The notes: generated by a model from the letters alone, not told the origin. Numbered from the stretch's first letter, positions 46,690 through 58,946 are shown. The stretch is 64,000 nt of DNA from Acanthococcus lagerstroemiae (GCA_031841125.1 CM063109.1:34600038-34664037); one strand, 5' to 3'. Translations and numbers: made by a program.

Positions 46690-47260
46690 TTCTCTTACGA
46701 GCTCAGATGGTATCTTCGCGCGTCTCGCCGCAGGTCGTTTCGAATTCTCGGTCGAGAACCCTCTGCAGCGAAGAGACCGGTATACGGACGAAATCTCCGC
46801 CGCTTATCCTATACGTTATGTGCGCGTATACTCCGCTGAACTTAGAATTTCGCCGGATCGTGGAATCCGGCTTTCGTAATCGCGCGATAGTAAACGATTG
46901 AGTCGACGGGGTTTTGCTCCTCGTAGGGCGGCGAGGCGCGGTGCCGATACCGGTGCCGGTGCGGCGGTTACGACCTTACGACCTCCCGAAACTTCGAAAC
47001 ACGCCGAGCGCCTTATAGTTTGCGGTTTTTACGTGAAAATGGTTATTGTAGTTTATTAAAACAGTCTGCGAGTATCGGAATGCGTGAATGAGCATTTTAA
47101 TGGATCCGTTTTCTCGTCACCCGGCCTGGCGAAACCAATAAACGCGGACCGATTCGCGGCGCAGAGGTGCCGGGCTTCGCTCGTCGAACGCGGGAAACCT
47201 GAAGTCGATAAAATCAATCCGTTCGGAAAAGCACACACCGAGTTACGGGTTTTTGAAATG
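46690..47260. other. CpG-rich island
   Basis: About 570 bp with abundant CG dinucleotides (for example CGCGCGTCTCGCCGCAGGTC, GGCGAGGCGCGGTGCCGATA and CGGTGCCGGTGCGGCGG), unlike the AT-rich flanks. Frames of 60-93 codons are open in several phases on both strands, because TA-containing stops are rare in such sequence. None encodes a domain I recognise. It could be a promoter-proximal or conserved regulatory piece, a first exon, or a fragment of a GC-rich element. Confidence 0.45.
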
Positions 47261-47909
47261 TGTACTCATTGTTGGTTCAACTTATTCTGGTATCGTAGAA
47301 ACACTTGTTACCGCGATACGCACACTTGGCACCTTCTTGTGTGAGTGTAGGAGAAGTGAAAGAGGAGTTCGCGTTTTCTTCGAACGCTGGAAGTTTTGAG
47401 GTTAGATGTTCGTCGTAAAAATGGAATAAATTTAACCGCGAGTCGATTATCCGAAGCTGATGGGAGGGTTGATAGAGTCATTTACCCCGGTGCCGGCCTT
47501 TGGTAGAGTGCTCGGAGGCCCAACTTTGTGCAGTAGGTCCCGGAAATCGATAAATCTGATTGGTGGAATGATTTTATTATTTGACAGACTGTTGGGTTGG
47601 TGACAGAAGTGAAGGGGCGAATGTAATCAGCAGCCGATTTTTGTGCACATGTCATATGATACAGTTATGAAACATGAAGATGATTAAACCTAACCGAACT
47701 CAACGTAAAAACGGCAAAAGAAGTCTTGGCAATTCTGCAGAAAAACGTTTCGAAATAGTCAAACATAGCCTAACTTGACCTTGAAACGGCAATAGAGACG
47801 TTGGCAATCCCGTATAAACTATTTAAAGTGGTCAAACCTATAATAATGACTGCATGTTATTGGGTATCAACAGCTATCATATGACGGAGACCCGACGAAT
47901 TAGGCTCCT
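47261..47909. other. No gene seen
   Basis: Two related ~75-bp stretches occur at about 47690-47750 and 47765-47830 (ACCTAACCGAACTCAACG... / GCCTAACTTGACCTTG..., each with an AAACGGCAA and GTYTTGGCAAT word). This is a local direct duplication; nothing is coding. Confidence 0.45.
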
Positions 47910-49560
47910 AAACCGTTATGAAATTAAAAAGTGAAGAGTGAACAACAAAATTACAGTGCCTCCACACTGCGTCTTGTGGACTGTGGAGAGTTCCAACTCC
48001 TCCGACCTCCATGTTGTTTTATTCGTCCATTTCTGGGCGTATGCCTCTGCCTCCTTTTTCCATATTATTCTATATAGAGTATGTCTTCTCCACCCCGGGC
48101 CGAGTGTCTTTCGATATTCATCCGTCCCCCGGAAATTTGGCCTCCTGTCCATTTTCAGACCGTACGGTGTCAAACGCTCCACTAGCTTTTCCCACCTTCC
48201 TCACCACTATCTCATGATGTGCCTCCATGCTTCCATTTATTTTTCGTGACTACCCTTTCTATATCCTCCAGCTACATTTTTGCCCTTAGCCAAGACCCCT
48301 TGACTTTGTTTAGCTTTTTGACATTTAACATACATACTGCGTTCCATTGATCTTTGCGTCACTCGTAACCTTCTCATATTATTTGGATTGGCCATGTTTG
48401 GTCCCTATACTGCCGCGCTTAGTTAGAACGTCCTATCTGACATTTTTAAAGATAGCACATTCTACCTAAGCTGAGGAGATGGAGAAATTGTTCAGGAAAC
48501 ATATTATGAAAAAAAATTTAAAAAGTGAAAATGTCAGATAAGATGTTCTGACTAAGCGCGGCAGTATATTTCAGCATAGGTTGAACAAGGCTACGCCAAA
48601 CCTCCGCCTTGGTTGAAATTTATTGGAAATCTAGCTTGAAGACTTTTTTCAAATTCCAGTATTTTCTCCACCCGCTTTAGATACAGTTCGAAATTTCCTT
48701 CTCTCTGGCACTTCTAAAGGAGATTATTTGACCAAGATAACACATCTCGTCTACCCATGTTATTAATTCGTTCCTCAACTTTACTTCACATTTCGGGGCA
48801 CTTGGCAGAAGTTTTGTTTTACTGGTGTTTACACTTAAACTGGCTTCCTCACATGCATCGAGAAACTCTTCCGCACTATGGATGAGAGCGGACAGACCAT
48901 CAGCCATTAGAACGACATTCATCAGCAAACCTTAAGTTTTGATTGCTTTTTGATTTATTCTTTGAGCGTTCATAGCCTTCCACAAGAATTTGTGGACCGC
49001 TATATCAAATGCTTTGGAAAAATCGATAAAGAAGAAGAAAACTTTGAATTCATATTCGTTTTGTTTGATGATAAAAATGTGGTCAATCGTTGAATGATTT
49101 TTTGCGAAACCCTGCTTATTCCCTCGACTGCTGTGAATTCAGCTGGGGTATAGGTTGTCCTTTAAAATTTTTTTAAAAAAGGTCAAACTAATTAGTTTGT
49201 AATTTTTGATATCATATTTTTGCCCCTTTTTAAATAATAATTATTTCTGCTTTCCCCCATTGGTCGGCGGTTACTTCATAGTCCAACATTCTAATAAACA
49301 GTTTCATCGTGGTGAGAGCAAGCGCAAAAAGCTGAAGGGACCCGTTGCGTACCTTATCTGGACTCACAGCTTTGTCCGCTTCGATAGATTTGAACGCTAT
49401 TTCCGCCTCAGACTGGAGTATAGCTGGAAAATTGCTGGTGTTTTGATCCCATTTCCTCCCTTTCGTGGTCTTTTCCTCCTCATCTACATCCTTTGGCTTT
49501 TTATACAATTCTTTGAAGAAATCAGTGGAATGGTCAAACTAATCAACTCTAAATACCACA
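47910..49560 (-). pseudogene. RTE-type RT remnant
   Basis: Reading leftwards: EAEIAFKSIEADKAVSPDKV and TADQWGKAEIIII (49230-49508), then IDFSKAFDIAVHKFLWKAMN (about 49000) and a broken catalytic box FADE (about 48930). After a frameshift follow VVLMADGLSALIHSAEEFLD, NTSKTKLLPSAPKCEVKL and YLGQIISFRSAREKEI (48677-48928). The C-terminus GTDEYRKTLGPGWRRH with EAEAYAQKWT lies at 47916-48182. The part between about 48190 and 48670 is eroded and carries a MITE insertion (48408-48566). The endonuclease domain is absent. Confidence 0.8.
48408..48566. mobile_element. MITE with ~40-bp inverted ends and TA duplication
   Basis: The left end TACTGCCGCGCTTAGTTAGA (48408) and right end CTAAGCGCGGCAGTA (to 48566) are inverted copies extending through ACGTCCTATCTGACATTTT and AAAATGTCAGATAAGATGTT. 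The ~160-bp element is flanked by TA (48406-48407 and 48567-48568), as for Tc1/mariner-type insertions. It lies inside the decayed RTE remnant, so it is the younger of the two. Confidence 0.8.
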
Positions 49561-50989
49561 TACCATAATGCTCAGCCGTGGAAATGCTAATAACCCCTAC
49601 ATGCATACGCTAGTATAGTAGCTAAAGTATACTCAAACTAGATTAAAGACAAGCTTGTTATAAAACATTTTTCCTCACAAAGTGATTGAAGGTACTAAAG
49701 TTCCTCAAAAATTCAGGTTCAGCCTCGTTCTCAGTGGGCGAACAGCTTTCCAAAGTTGAATTTACGACAACAAATCTACAACTATAAATCGATGAACATT
49801 TAAAAATGTTTCAAGCAAAAAATGCGCTAAACTCGATTTCTCACTGAAAAGATTCTTCTTAGTTTTTTCGTAACAGCCCCCCAATGCAATTTTGGTCTCG
49901 TTTATTTATTTGTGAAATTGATAAATTTTTATAAGGATCTCTTGAGTTGTTCGTTCAAGTCTCAATCCTTTCTTGTTTCCCGGAGTTATTTTGTTATTCA
50001 AACTTTTCTTTATATTTTTGCATTCCGAAAATTTAAAATATTCTTTTGCTACGGATTCTTCCCAAAATGTCATGAGTGAACGGATAGGGGTCATCTTCAT
50101 GTGGGTCTTGTTTCAATTCTTAAGGACAAGGAAATAAACTTATATCAAATTTTTTCTATTATGAAAGTTCAAACCATACTTTTATTTGAAGCGTGGATGT
50201 TGATTATGTTTATTTTTAGTGTGCATGTTGAAGTGTGAGTGAACTTGGTAAATTCTGTATGTAGGGTGTGCCAATTCACAATTTCTTTATGTCACGGGGT
50301 TTTTTTTTTGTCTATTTTCACCTGTAAGAAAAAATTTTAGGCTCTGATTTTGATTCTAGAATTCTTCTTGTGATTTGTTGAGAATCGAAAAAAATCAGAA
50401 TCAGATTGAGATCACCTGCACTTTCCTAATTTGGCCTTGTAAGTTTTTCTTACAGGGCAACTGTGTCTAATGTGGCCACTTGGAGCATCAATATAGTAAC
50501 CTGTGGTCCTAATGTGACCCTCCTAAGTTTTCATTGTACATTTACCTATCAGTTCTGTATTGTATTTTGCGTAATTTTTCAATGTCTGGTCAAACAGTAG
50601 TTATTACGGTAAAACAACTTGACGAAATAATAATAAAAATCTTAGAAAGTTTCAAAATGGCCAGGCTTGGTGGGAAGCTGAATGTGGCCACCATTATGAT
50701 CATATTTGGAAAAGCGGTGCGTTCCAGTCTCTCACTCGATCACATTGGTAATACTTCATTCTCTTTTTAAATCAAGAGAAACATTAAGTTTCTAGAACTA
50801 TCACTCTTGACTTTTTAATTACCTATTTTTTTAAATCACCTGTTGTCTTTGTTTGTTTTGTTTTTCTTTCTTTCTGAAATTTCATACCTGCTGAGAATAT
50901 TTTACTGTTACAAATTGAAACTGGGATTCTAGCCATTTACATGTTTCTCATCGCGTATTCCCTTCTTTTCCATAATTCTTATAGCGTAT
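49561..50989. other. No gene seen
   Basis: Apart from a small inverted-repeat pair at 50321-50456 nothing is recognised. Frames at 49906-50100 (-) and 50534-50770 (+, 78 codons) have no domain evidence. Confidence 0.4.
50321..50456. mobile_element. Possible very short MITE
   Basis: CCTGTAAGAAAAA (50321) is mirrored by TTTTTCTTACAGG (ending 50455), 136 bp apart. There is an inner imperfect dyad (TCTGATTTTGATTCTAG / GAATCGAAAAAAATCAGAAT). No convincing target duplication was found, so this is weak. Confidence 0.35.
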
Positions 50990-51205
50990 CAGTGTAGCCA
51001 AGGGAGGCGAAGAGGGCGAATGCCTCCCCAAGGCACCTGAAACGGAATGTAGAATATGCAAGAATGCGCAAATTTTCGCCTTCAGAACACGTTTTTTCTG
51101 AAAATGTTTGCAATTTTTAAAAAATACCTCAATTTTCGACTTTTTCTCCCTTGAAAATCTTACTTTGCCTCCCCCCCCCCTGGAAAAATCCTGGCTACGC
51201 CACTG
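50990..51205. mobile_element. hAT-type MITE, 216 bp, perfect 8-bp target duplication
   Basis: The left tip CAGTGTAGCCAAGGGAGGC (50990) and right tip CCTGGCTACGCCACTG (to 51205) are inverted. The flanks are identical octamers TAGCGTAT (50982-50989 and 51206-51213). An 8-bp duplication plus CAGTG...CACTG ends identifies a hAT-mobilised non-autonomous element. A run of C at about 51170-51180 precedes the right tip. It carries no coding sequence. Confidence 0.9.
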
Positions 51206-51389
51206 TAGCGTATCAATTTTCGGGCCTGTGTGACCATGTTTTGCACATCTGTCCTATAAATACAACTAATGTAACAAATCTCTGCACTTCTAGTTGAGTT
51301 TCTAGAATATTGTTTTCTACCATTCTATGATGAACCAACAAAAATTCGTTTAACATTTTACTGAGAATAAGACTCCGAGATTGTTGACT

Positions 51390-51865
51390 TTTGTTTAGAC
51401 TTGTTCAGAATTGATAAGGCGCATTGGAAGTCATTACAAATTTCTCATGATACGATATAGACTGCTCTGAGGCCGACATCTTGTTAAATCTCCTGTGAAG
51501 CTTATTCAAACCCTGTTTAAACTAGGCCTCATCAAAACTCTATTAATCTAGAACTATAGTCGAGGGTCTGTTAAGACTCATTGGAACACTGATAAAACCT
51601 CATTAAACTTAGTACAACTCGTCAAGAGTCGTTAACACTTCATAAAGACTGTTTGAAACACATTCAAACTCTGATGACATGCTCTCAAGCAGTGATATAG
51701 AACTCGCTGAAATTTTCTCCAGACTCTTTGGGACTTTAGAGTATTTAGGACTCGTTCAGGCGTGATAGACTTGTTGAGAATGAGATGAAACTCTCCAAAC
51801 TCTGTTAAGACTTAGTAAGATCAGGTAAGAGTCGTCAAAGTGTTATTAAGACTGTACATTTCCCG
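51390..51865 (+). repeat. Eroded short tandem repeat (GACTCGTTAA-type)
   Basis: Irregular recurrences of GACTCRTT, TTAAGACT, AAACTCTG/ATTAAACT and CTCGTCAAGAGTCGTTAAC-like words, at about 20-30-bp spacing, run over nearly 480 bp. No other composition change is visible. I interpret it as an old minisatellite blurred by substitutions. Confidence 0.5.
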
Positions 51866-52741
51866 CGTGAAATCTTATCTTTGCAAAGTTTAATGCTTAA
51901 AACAGTCTTACCAGTAACTTTTAAAGAACACTTTTGATCATGGTTCACTAAACGCTCGATGTGAGAACGACAGACATACACGAGCATTCGAAGTACAATG
52001 CCGTATCAGGATCATTGGACCCTCGATACATGAACGAGATGATTGAGCTGTGTAAATTACGATAACATAATTTTCTTCACATGGTGAATCCATTCTTTCT
52101 CTTTCGAGCACTGCAGCATTCGATGAAAGTAAACGAAAAACGAGCCAACGACATTTAAGCAAGTTCACGCCCGAAGACCCTCAATTTTGAACTCAGGTAA
52201 ATGACATTTTCATTTGCTTCTCCTTCGTTTCACATATTAGTCTTGCCAGTTCAGTTTCGTGCTTTCGGAGCTGAGTTTATCACCTTCACCTTCACGTTCG
52301 GCAAACACTTGATTACGCCGAAATCCTAGTACTTTTGATTTCAAATTCGAATGTTGTGAAACTGAAAACTTTTGCAACGGTTGTAATAGGTAGTCGTTTT
52401 TGATTTCAACCTTCGCTTGTTTACCGAAACACATTTATAGCTTTTAGTTTTTCCCTCGACTTTCCGTCGCTGCACTGGAATGGAGTTGTTCGAAAGCTAG
52501 CATTCAGCAAAATCATCTGAAAGGTCTACGTATCGGGATAAAATACATCAGACTTGAACACCTGTGTCGGCTGAACATGATGTTAATGACTGACAACATT
52601 TTTCTCGGACGAGTATTCGCATTCCCAGATTTCATTTGGGAACATTATATGTATTTTTTAAGAATATTGACAGGACTACAATATTATTTACAACATTTTG
52701 AGACTTACGATCTTCCGATGCTGTGCTTAGAGTTACTTATA
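51866..52741. other. No gene seen
   Basis: Frames at 51938-52168 and 52237-52434 (-) and 52577-52798 (+) carry no recognisable domains. No element ends were found before the foldback element. Confidence 0.4.
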
Positions 52742-54705
52742 CGGGGTGTCTCAAGCATATATGATCTCCACCCTCCTGCTTCAGGCAAATCATCCTGACA
52801 ACGTATAGATATGTTCTCCTGCTCGTAAATGTGAAGGGTAATATACGGACATTTCAATAAATTATGTTCAGCATTATGGAAAATTTTGTACCAGTATTAT
52901 TTTAGATAAACTGGTGGTACTTTTTTTGGTGATGACAGATGGCAGTTATGGAAACTACTGAAGAATAAAAGAAAGAAAAAACAACGAATCGGATTAACAG
53001 GGTGTTCCCAGATTCGATTTTACTTTGAAACTACGTACGAAAATTTTCATTTTCGGTTTTTCAAATAAAAATTGTCCGCTAGATTCAGAGGGTTTTTCGT
53101 AGTAAACGATTTTCTCCTTCAAATCCTTCAAGAATACTTCGTGGCCTCGCTGCTACTTATTTTAGTTTTCGATACACTGCTTTTCACCGAAAATTATGAT
53201 TTTCAAATCCTTATTATTGTTTCTGACATTTCAATTTCTATATTGTACCCGACCTATATCCAAAAGAGGTCAGGGTGTTGTGCTTTGTGATCACTTTATT
53301 TACTCCAAGCGAAATACGCAAAATCTTATACTTAAATGTGACCGGCTCGGAGGAAAGGGGGCTTACGTCTAAAAAATTGATTTTGGGATTTTTGCAGATT
53401 CATATTCTCGATCTTACGGAGCATCCACTCCCGTTTGCCCAATCTGAAACAACCTATTTTTCATGGCTGTACAAGCGTTTGAAAATTGATAGTTGTAAAA
53501 ATAAAAATAAAAAAACAGTTAATTTATAAGAAAGAAAGTTAACGACTATGTGTGTAATTTTTCCCACAAAATGAGTGGTTGTGAAAAAAAGACAATCTTC
53601 AATCTCCGCTGTAGAATTGGTTGCATATGTTCTATTTTGAAGGGGCAATTCAATATTTATTTTTGTTTTGAAAATGCTGATAATAATTTCAAAAATTTTT
53701 AAATGAAAAATTTAAACATGGTATTTCATTGTTCATACTATTTGTAATAAAATTATTTGTAGACATAACTGTCTATCTTCAATATTGAAGGCGCAAAAAA
53801 TTCACCAAAAATATCAATTTTTTTAATTAATAGGTACATGGCCCCTTCAATTTTGAGAATACGCTATTCTTTTTGGGGAGATTTTTTGTATTTCTTTAAA
53901 TGAAGTAGCATACTAAGGTGAGTTTCCCTATTTAGAAATATTACAGAATTTTTAAATAAGAAACTATAATTAACTATCACTCTCTCTCCGCTTCCTCCCA
54001 CTCCCCACCGCTGAACGTGTATCTGGCTGACCACTCCGACATGTTCCACACACTTACAGATGTCATACAACCCGATTTTGAAGGCATAACCTGCAGCACG
54101 AACCACATGCTTAATGATACAGTGTTACCAAACTTCAAACGCGTTTTTCTCAAAAAGTTGATTTTAGACGTAAGCCTCCTTTCTTCCGAGCCGGTCATTT
54201 ATACTAAAATAATTGCGATGTAGAAAAACTTTTGAATTGTTTTTCTTTTTTAGTACAATTTTTTTAAGCGTCTGCTCCAATCGAATTTATCAACATTTTC
54301 AAACTCAAAAACTAAAATAGGTAGAAGTGAGGCTGAGGAGTCTTTCGAAGGGTATGGAAGAGGGAATCGCTTACTGTGAAAAATTGCTGGGGTAGAGAAC
54401 AAATTTGATGGAAAATTGAAAAACTATGAAAATATTGTGTACGTAGTTTTTAGCTAAAGTAGATTTTTTAACAGCCAATTGCAAATTTTTTGTCAGTATA
54501 GTTTCCGTAAGTGTCTTCTGTTATCACCAAAAAGTTCCACCAGTCAATCTATTGAAAAATTCCCCACGGATGCTGAACATATTTCTTCAAATGTCCGCAT
54601 CTTTCCGCCTTCAAATTTAAGAGTAGGCAGGCATATTTACAGGAACGAGATGAATTGCCGACCTATCTGCTTGAAGGAGGAGGGGACGTGCACTGAGACA
54701 CCCTG
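52742..54705. mobile_element. Foldback DNA element with ~650-bp diverged arms
   Basis: The left end CGGGGTGTCTCAAG (52742) and right end GAGACACCCTG (to 54705) are inverted and flanked by TATA (52738-52741 and 54706-54709). The arms pair over long stretches, for example GGACATTT...TATGTTCAGCAT with ATGCTGAACATA...AAATGTCC, ACTGGTGGTACTTTTTTTGG with CCAAAAAGTTCCACCAGT, and GACCGGCTCGGAGGAAAGGG with CCTTTCTTCCGAGCCGGTC. The arms extend to about 53440 and from about 54100. The centre has no transposase. The termini share C(A/G)GGGTGT and the TATA flank with the element at 1959-3779, though the arm sequences differ. Confidence 0.8.
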
Positions 54706-55679
54706 TATAGCTCACCATTTAGACAGCTGATTGATATTATCAATGTGGGGTTGAGACGTGAAGCAAAACAATTTTTCGTTACGCTTAGAATATGTAACAA
54801 AAATATTCTTACGCGTAAAATATGTAGATTATGTAAAATATAATGTATATATGTCGTCATCATCTGTATAAATCCCAAAATGTCTTGAACGAGAAAAAAA
54901 AAAGAAGTTGTGTTACTTGAGCCAAAAGTAGAACACGTATATTGAAATTAAGAACACTCGATGCTTTGGATTGAACTGGGCAGTACCACTCACTGAATTA
55001 GGTTTATCGAATGTTAAAAATGAGTTGATAATGAAGCAGGAGTGTACTGTAGTTAGATCTGCTTTACAAATTGAGCAAGTCTATATGTTTATCAAACGTT
55101 GTCTTGGGAAAGGACCTAATCAAAACCTCGAGTATTTTTAAAGGTGTATAACCACTTTTCAGTTTACATGGTTGAGATAATACAGGCTGTTTGAGACTGC
55201 GGGAGTCAGCCTGTAGCATTCGCATGAGATTCAGATTTCCAAGTTGAATACGGAGACAGTTTATCAAGCTTTAAATTCATAATTAGGGTTACTAAATCAA
55301 TACCTGCCGGTCGCTTAGGCTGTCTACAGCTATCCTAGCATTTTCAGGTTGCTCGAGACAGAAAAATTACGAAAAACCGAATGAAGAAAAGAGTGTACCA
55401 ATTTTGGGGGAAAACTATATCTAATGAAACAAAGCGCAAGAAACCCCAACGAATGCCGGAGTAAAAGGTAGAACGGAAGAGAAATATTTTATAATCCGAA
55501 GGCTAAAAGCGTGGAGTATAAAGGAGCGGAAATTGTTACCTCTTTTCTTCGAGTGTATAACAATTTCCTTCGTTCTGAAATCGACCTTTTTTCGATACTG
55601 TGTTATCACAAAATGAGAGCTCTGTACGTGAAATACTTTCCAATAAACCTATATCATCCATACGAGATTGGAAAGAGGA
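54706..55679. other. No gene seen
   Basis: Unremarkable AT-rich sequence. Minus-strand frames at 55064-55267 and 55421-55609 have no domain evidence. Confidence 0.4.
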
Positions 55680-55976
55680 CTATTTGAACAGAAAATGCTG
55701 AGCTAGCGCGACCATGTTTAGAGGAGAATATTTTTCGACGAATAGTACAAACATGCCGATTGAGAATATTGTTAATAGGCAGCGTTTTTGAATCGTATCG
55801 AGAACATTCCGAGCATATTTTGAACTTCGCTCTCCTATCCGTACCTGGCAAGGCTGATGCAGTGCGGAGGTTGAGGGAACGAACTGGGTGGAAATTCTTT
55901 GCATGGCAATAGGAAAAGTGGAACATGTGAAATTGCGACGTATCAAGTTTTTTGAATAATAAAATTGTGTAAACAC
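55680..55976 (-). pseudogene. Possible non-LTR RT C-terminal scrap
   Basis: The 98-codon minus frame contains NVLDTIQKRCLLTIFSIG followed by EKYSPLNM. This resembles the 'LD.IQ.R.LR.I......SPL.HRR' segment that follows the RT thumb in several non-LTR retrotransposons. Nothing recognisable precedes or follows it, and an overlapping frame is equally long, so this is tentative. Confidence 0.35.
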
Positions 55977-57539
55977 GCTCAGAAAATCTCCCTATCTAGT
56001 GATAAAATCCGAAGCGCCGCGTGGAATCTAAAAGATAGAAATAGTATATTACTGAGAAGAACATGCTGAACGAGCAGGAGAGTATCTGAAGAATATGTTA
56101 GGTGAAATTATCGAAGATTGGAGCAATTTAACACTCAAATCTTGAAGCTCAGCTTTCGGCTCAGTTTTCAAAGGTAGGAAAGCTGCTACCTAGAAAACTG
56201 TCCAGATGTTGTAATCTTGGTCCTCACCTAAGCTTGAGTTTCGCCATAAGTTTTTATAACGTTAAAAAAAATTAACATACAGAATATCCAAAAGTTGAGT
56301 TCTGAAATCCCATGATCTCTGAAGCGAATGATTAAGTCTGTCAACTAATTTCCCATGATCGTGGTCCCAATTCGCAATAATTTTTAGTTTTGGAATACCC
56401 AAACATCTGTGTCTATTTCTCGCGCTCTCTCCCTGGAGGAGCGCAGATAATCGCTTTGAAATATAGGACCAAATGACCGATTCAGAAATCAGTACTTAAA
56501 ATAGAAAAAATTAGAAAGATAGAAAGAAGCAGAGGGATAGATAGGAAAGAAAAGAGAGTAAGAGGCAGAAAAAAAGAAAATTAATACAGAAATTGATATA
56601 CAAAAGAAAGTCGGAAAAATACAAAGGAGAGAAAAGGGTAAAAGAAAAACAGAGGTAGAAAGAATCAAGAGAAATTAACATGATAAAAAACTTGCTGACA
56701 GGAGGGGTATAAAAAAACAAACATACAGGAATAATAGAAACGGCTCAACATTGTAGAAAGTACAGACAGACAGAAGGCAGGAGAAAGTCTTTTTTTTTCT
56801 TTCTTATAAGTCGGTGGAAACACAAAACTCAAAGAATGCCAAATAAAAGAAGAAAAAAATAATGTACACAGAAAAATAAAAATATTTCAGGAAGTTTCGT
56901 TAACGAAGAGGATGTCACTCAATGGAATGCAGTTGGCGAAAAATAGATAGAGAGCCGTCCTAGCTCAATGGGGACTATACCCCTTCTTCCCCTTATAATC
57001 AATAATATAATCATTTGACCACCCTTCCCCTACCATTTCTACATATCGTATAGAATTTGAACAGTAATGGCACCCCTTCTCCTCCCATGTAATCATTTAT
57101 AATCAAAGTCTACATCTATTCTCCTCTTTCGATAATTTAGCATTTAACGGACGATTTCTGAAGCTAAACTTTTGAGATACTAAATATCTCTTCCCCGGGA
57201 TTTAGTTTGCGATGCGGGAAAATTCCAGAATCCTGGATAAACCAACAAACAAGAGCAGACAAACACACAGATAAACAGATGACAGACAGACTGGCTGATA
57301 ACCATTCTGTCAATCTGACAGGTTGACACGGAATGTATAAAAGCAAACTTTGTAGGGAGGGGGTGTCTTAATTTCTTCAGTTCAAACCAGTAACTTAACC
57401 AGTTAGAGAAATTTGATGATGAAAAAATAAGAGTTTTCAGTTCCTCAATTCTGTCTATTGACGATTTTTTTTTTTTAGAGGGGGTACTCCTCAATTTTTC
57501 CTCCTTTTTCCCTTTTCGATACACCCCTGGACCGATAGA
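55977..57539. other. No gene seen; purine-rich tract
   Basis: No gene. From about 56500 to 56680 the plus strand is almost entirely A/G (AGAAAGA, GAGGGATAGATAGGAAAG and similar words), a decayed purine microsatellite. A CAGACA/ACAGATAA-rich patch lies at 57235-57300. Confidence 0.5.
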
Positions 57540-58200
57540 TTTCACTTTTTCAACTCGAACTGTTATAACTTATCCAGATAAATGAGAAACAAATTTTTCG
57601 TTTCCAATTTTTTATCTATTGACAGGGCCGTACCGACATCTGTGAAGCGATATGCCTTTCAAACTTGTGAATGTTTTCTCATTCTCTGTCTAGGCTCCAG
57701 ACTAGTTAACACCATTTTCATAGTAGCTGAAAATCAGTGTCAGAAATTGGTTACGCGGTCCCAGAAACCAATGAAACGATATCAGTCTCGAACTTGTATA
57801 CATTTTTATAATTTCCAACCATGGCCTCATTCTAATTCCCTCCGTTCTTATGATACTTGACAATCAACGCCAGAATTTGATTCTACGAGATGGTTAAACT
57901 GAAATTCGATGTCAGAAACCGATTTTACGACCCCAAAATTCTTAGAAATAATACCTATTCCGAACTTGCAATTTTTTCTCATTTCTAGCTCTCGCCTTCC
58001 ACCCTAGGTCCTTAAGTTCTTGTATCAGCTGGAAATCAGTTTTAAAAATTGATTCTACGGTCTCGAAAACTTGAGAAACAATTTTTGAACCTCGTTCCCC
58101 GCTTGGAACTCTTATCAAGTTAGGGCTGACCAGTGACCAATATGAAAAACGAATTCTGTGACCTCGAAAACAGATTTAACAATGTCTCAATGTTTTGTTT
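57540..58200 (+). repeat. Diverged ~130-bp tandem repeat
   Basis: Units begin GCTGAAAATCAGTGTCAGAA and continue ATTGGTT(CT)ACG, GGTCCCAGAAACC, GAACTTGTA, TTTCTCATT and CC(CT)(TC)CGTTCTTATGATA. Unit starts lie at about 57728, 57857 and 58030, with a shortened unit at 57899 and a decayed one at 58135. There is no coding evidence. Confidence 0.6.
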
Positions 58201-58946
58201 TTTTTCTCGCATTTATACAAATTCGAAAAATTCTTTAACGAAACTTTTCAAACATTTGATAAAACAGTGAGTGTTAAAAGAGGAGGAATCGAGAAGTAGC
58301 AGAAGTTATCCGGAAAATATTTTAGGAATGGGTAGGTATTGATATCCGGAAGCGTTCCGATGTCAGTTTGCACCCTATCTGACCCAGAAATTGGCAACAC
58401 CGAAAAAATAATCAAAATTCCAAATTTTTCTCCATAAAGCCTATGGCGATGCATAGCAGCAATTGGGTCATTTTCATCCCCATCTTTTTGAGACTTGTGC
58501 TGTGGTTACGGAAATATTCAATATAGCCTGTCTTATGTAAAATTTTGCGACGAATAATTCTTGATAAGATAGATTTTTTTAAATATAACAGTTCAAAATA
58601 TCTTTGGAAAGCAAAAAATTTGTAGGGGCTCAAACCTCTACCGCAAAAGGAGCTCCGTCTCGATTTTGTATGGCTTTCATACTGAAACTTAGGGAACCAA
58701 TACGATGAGCATGCGTTAAACTCCATCTTTTTATTAAACATTTTTTCAATTCTTCTTTTTAATTCTCATTTGTCTGTGTTAAAATATCCTTCAGTAATGA
58801 CATTTAAGCCTATAGGCGAAACTCTCGAGGGAGGGGGGATAATAAAAGAATCTGTTTCTCACATTGAGGTCAGTTCGCACGTGGGCAGTCTGGTTCTCTT
58901 CCAGTTGACCTGGGTGGGTTTTCCACCCTTTCGTCCAACCCCATTT
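58201..58946. other. No gene seen
   Basis: Frames at 58248-58741 (-) and 58770-58973 (+) carry no recognisable domain; the latter runs into the MITE. Confidence 0.4.

Noticed and set aside
46620..47344. Several frames in the CpG-rich island as a host protein
   Set aside because: At least four frames on both strands are open for 60-93 codons and none shows a recognisable domain; only the composition is reported.
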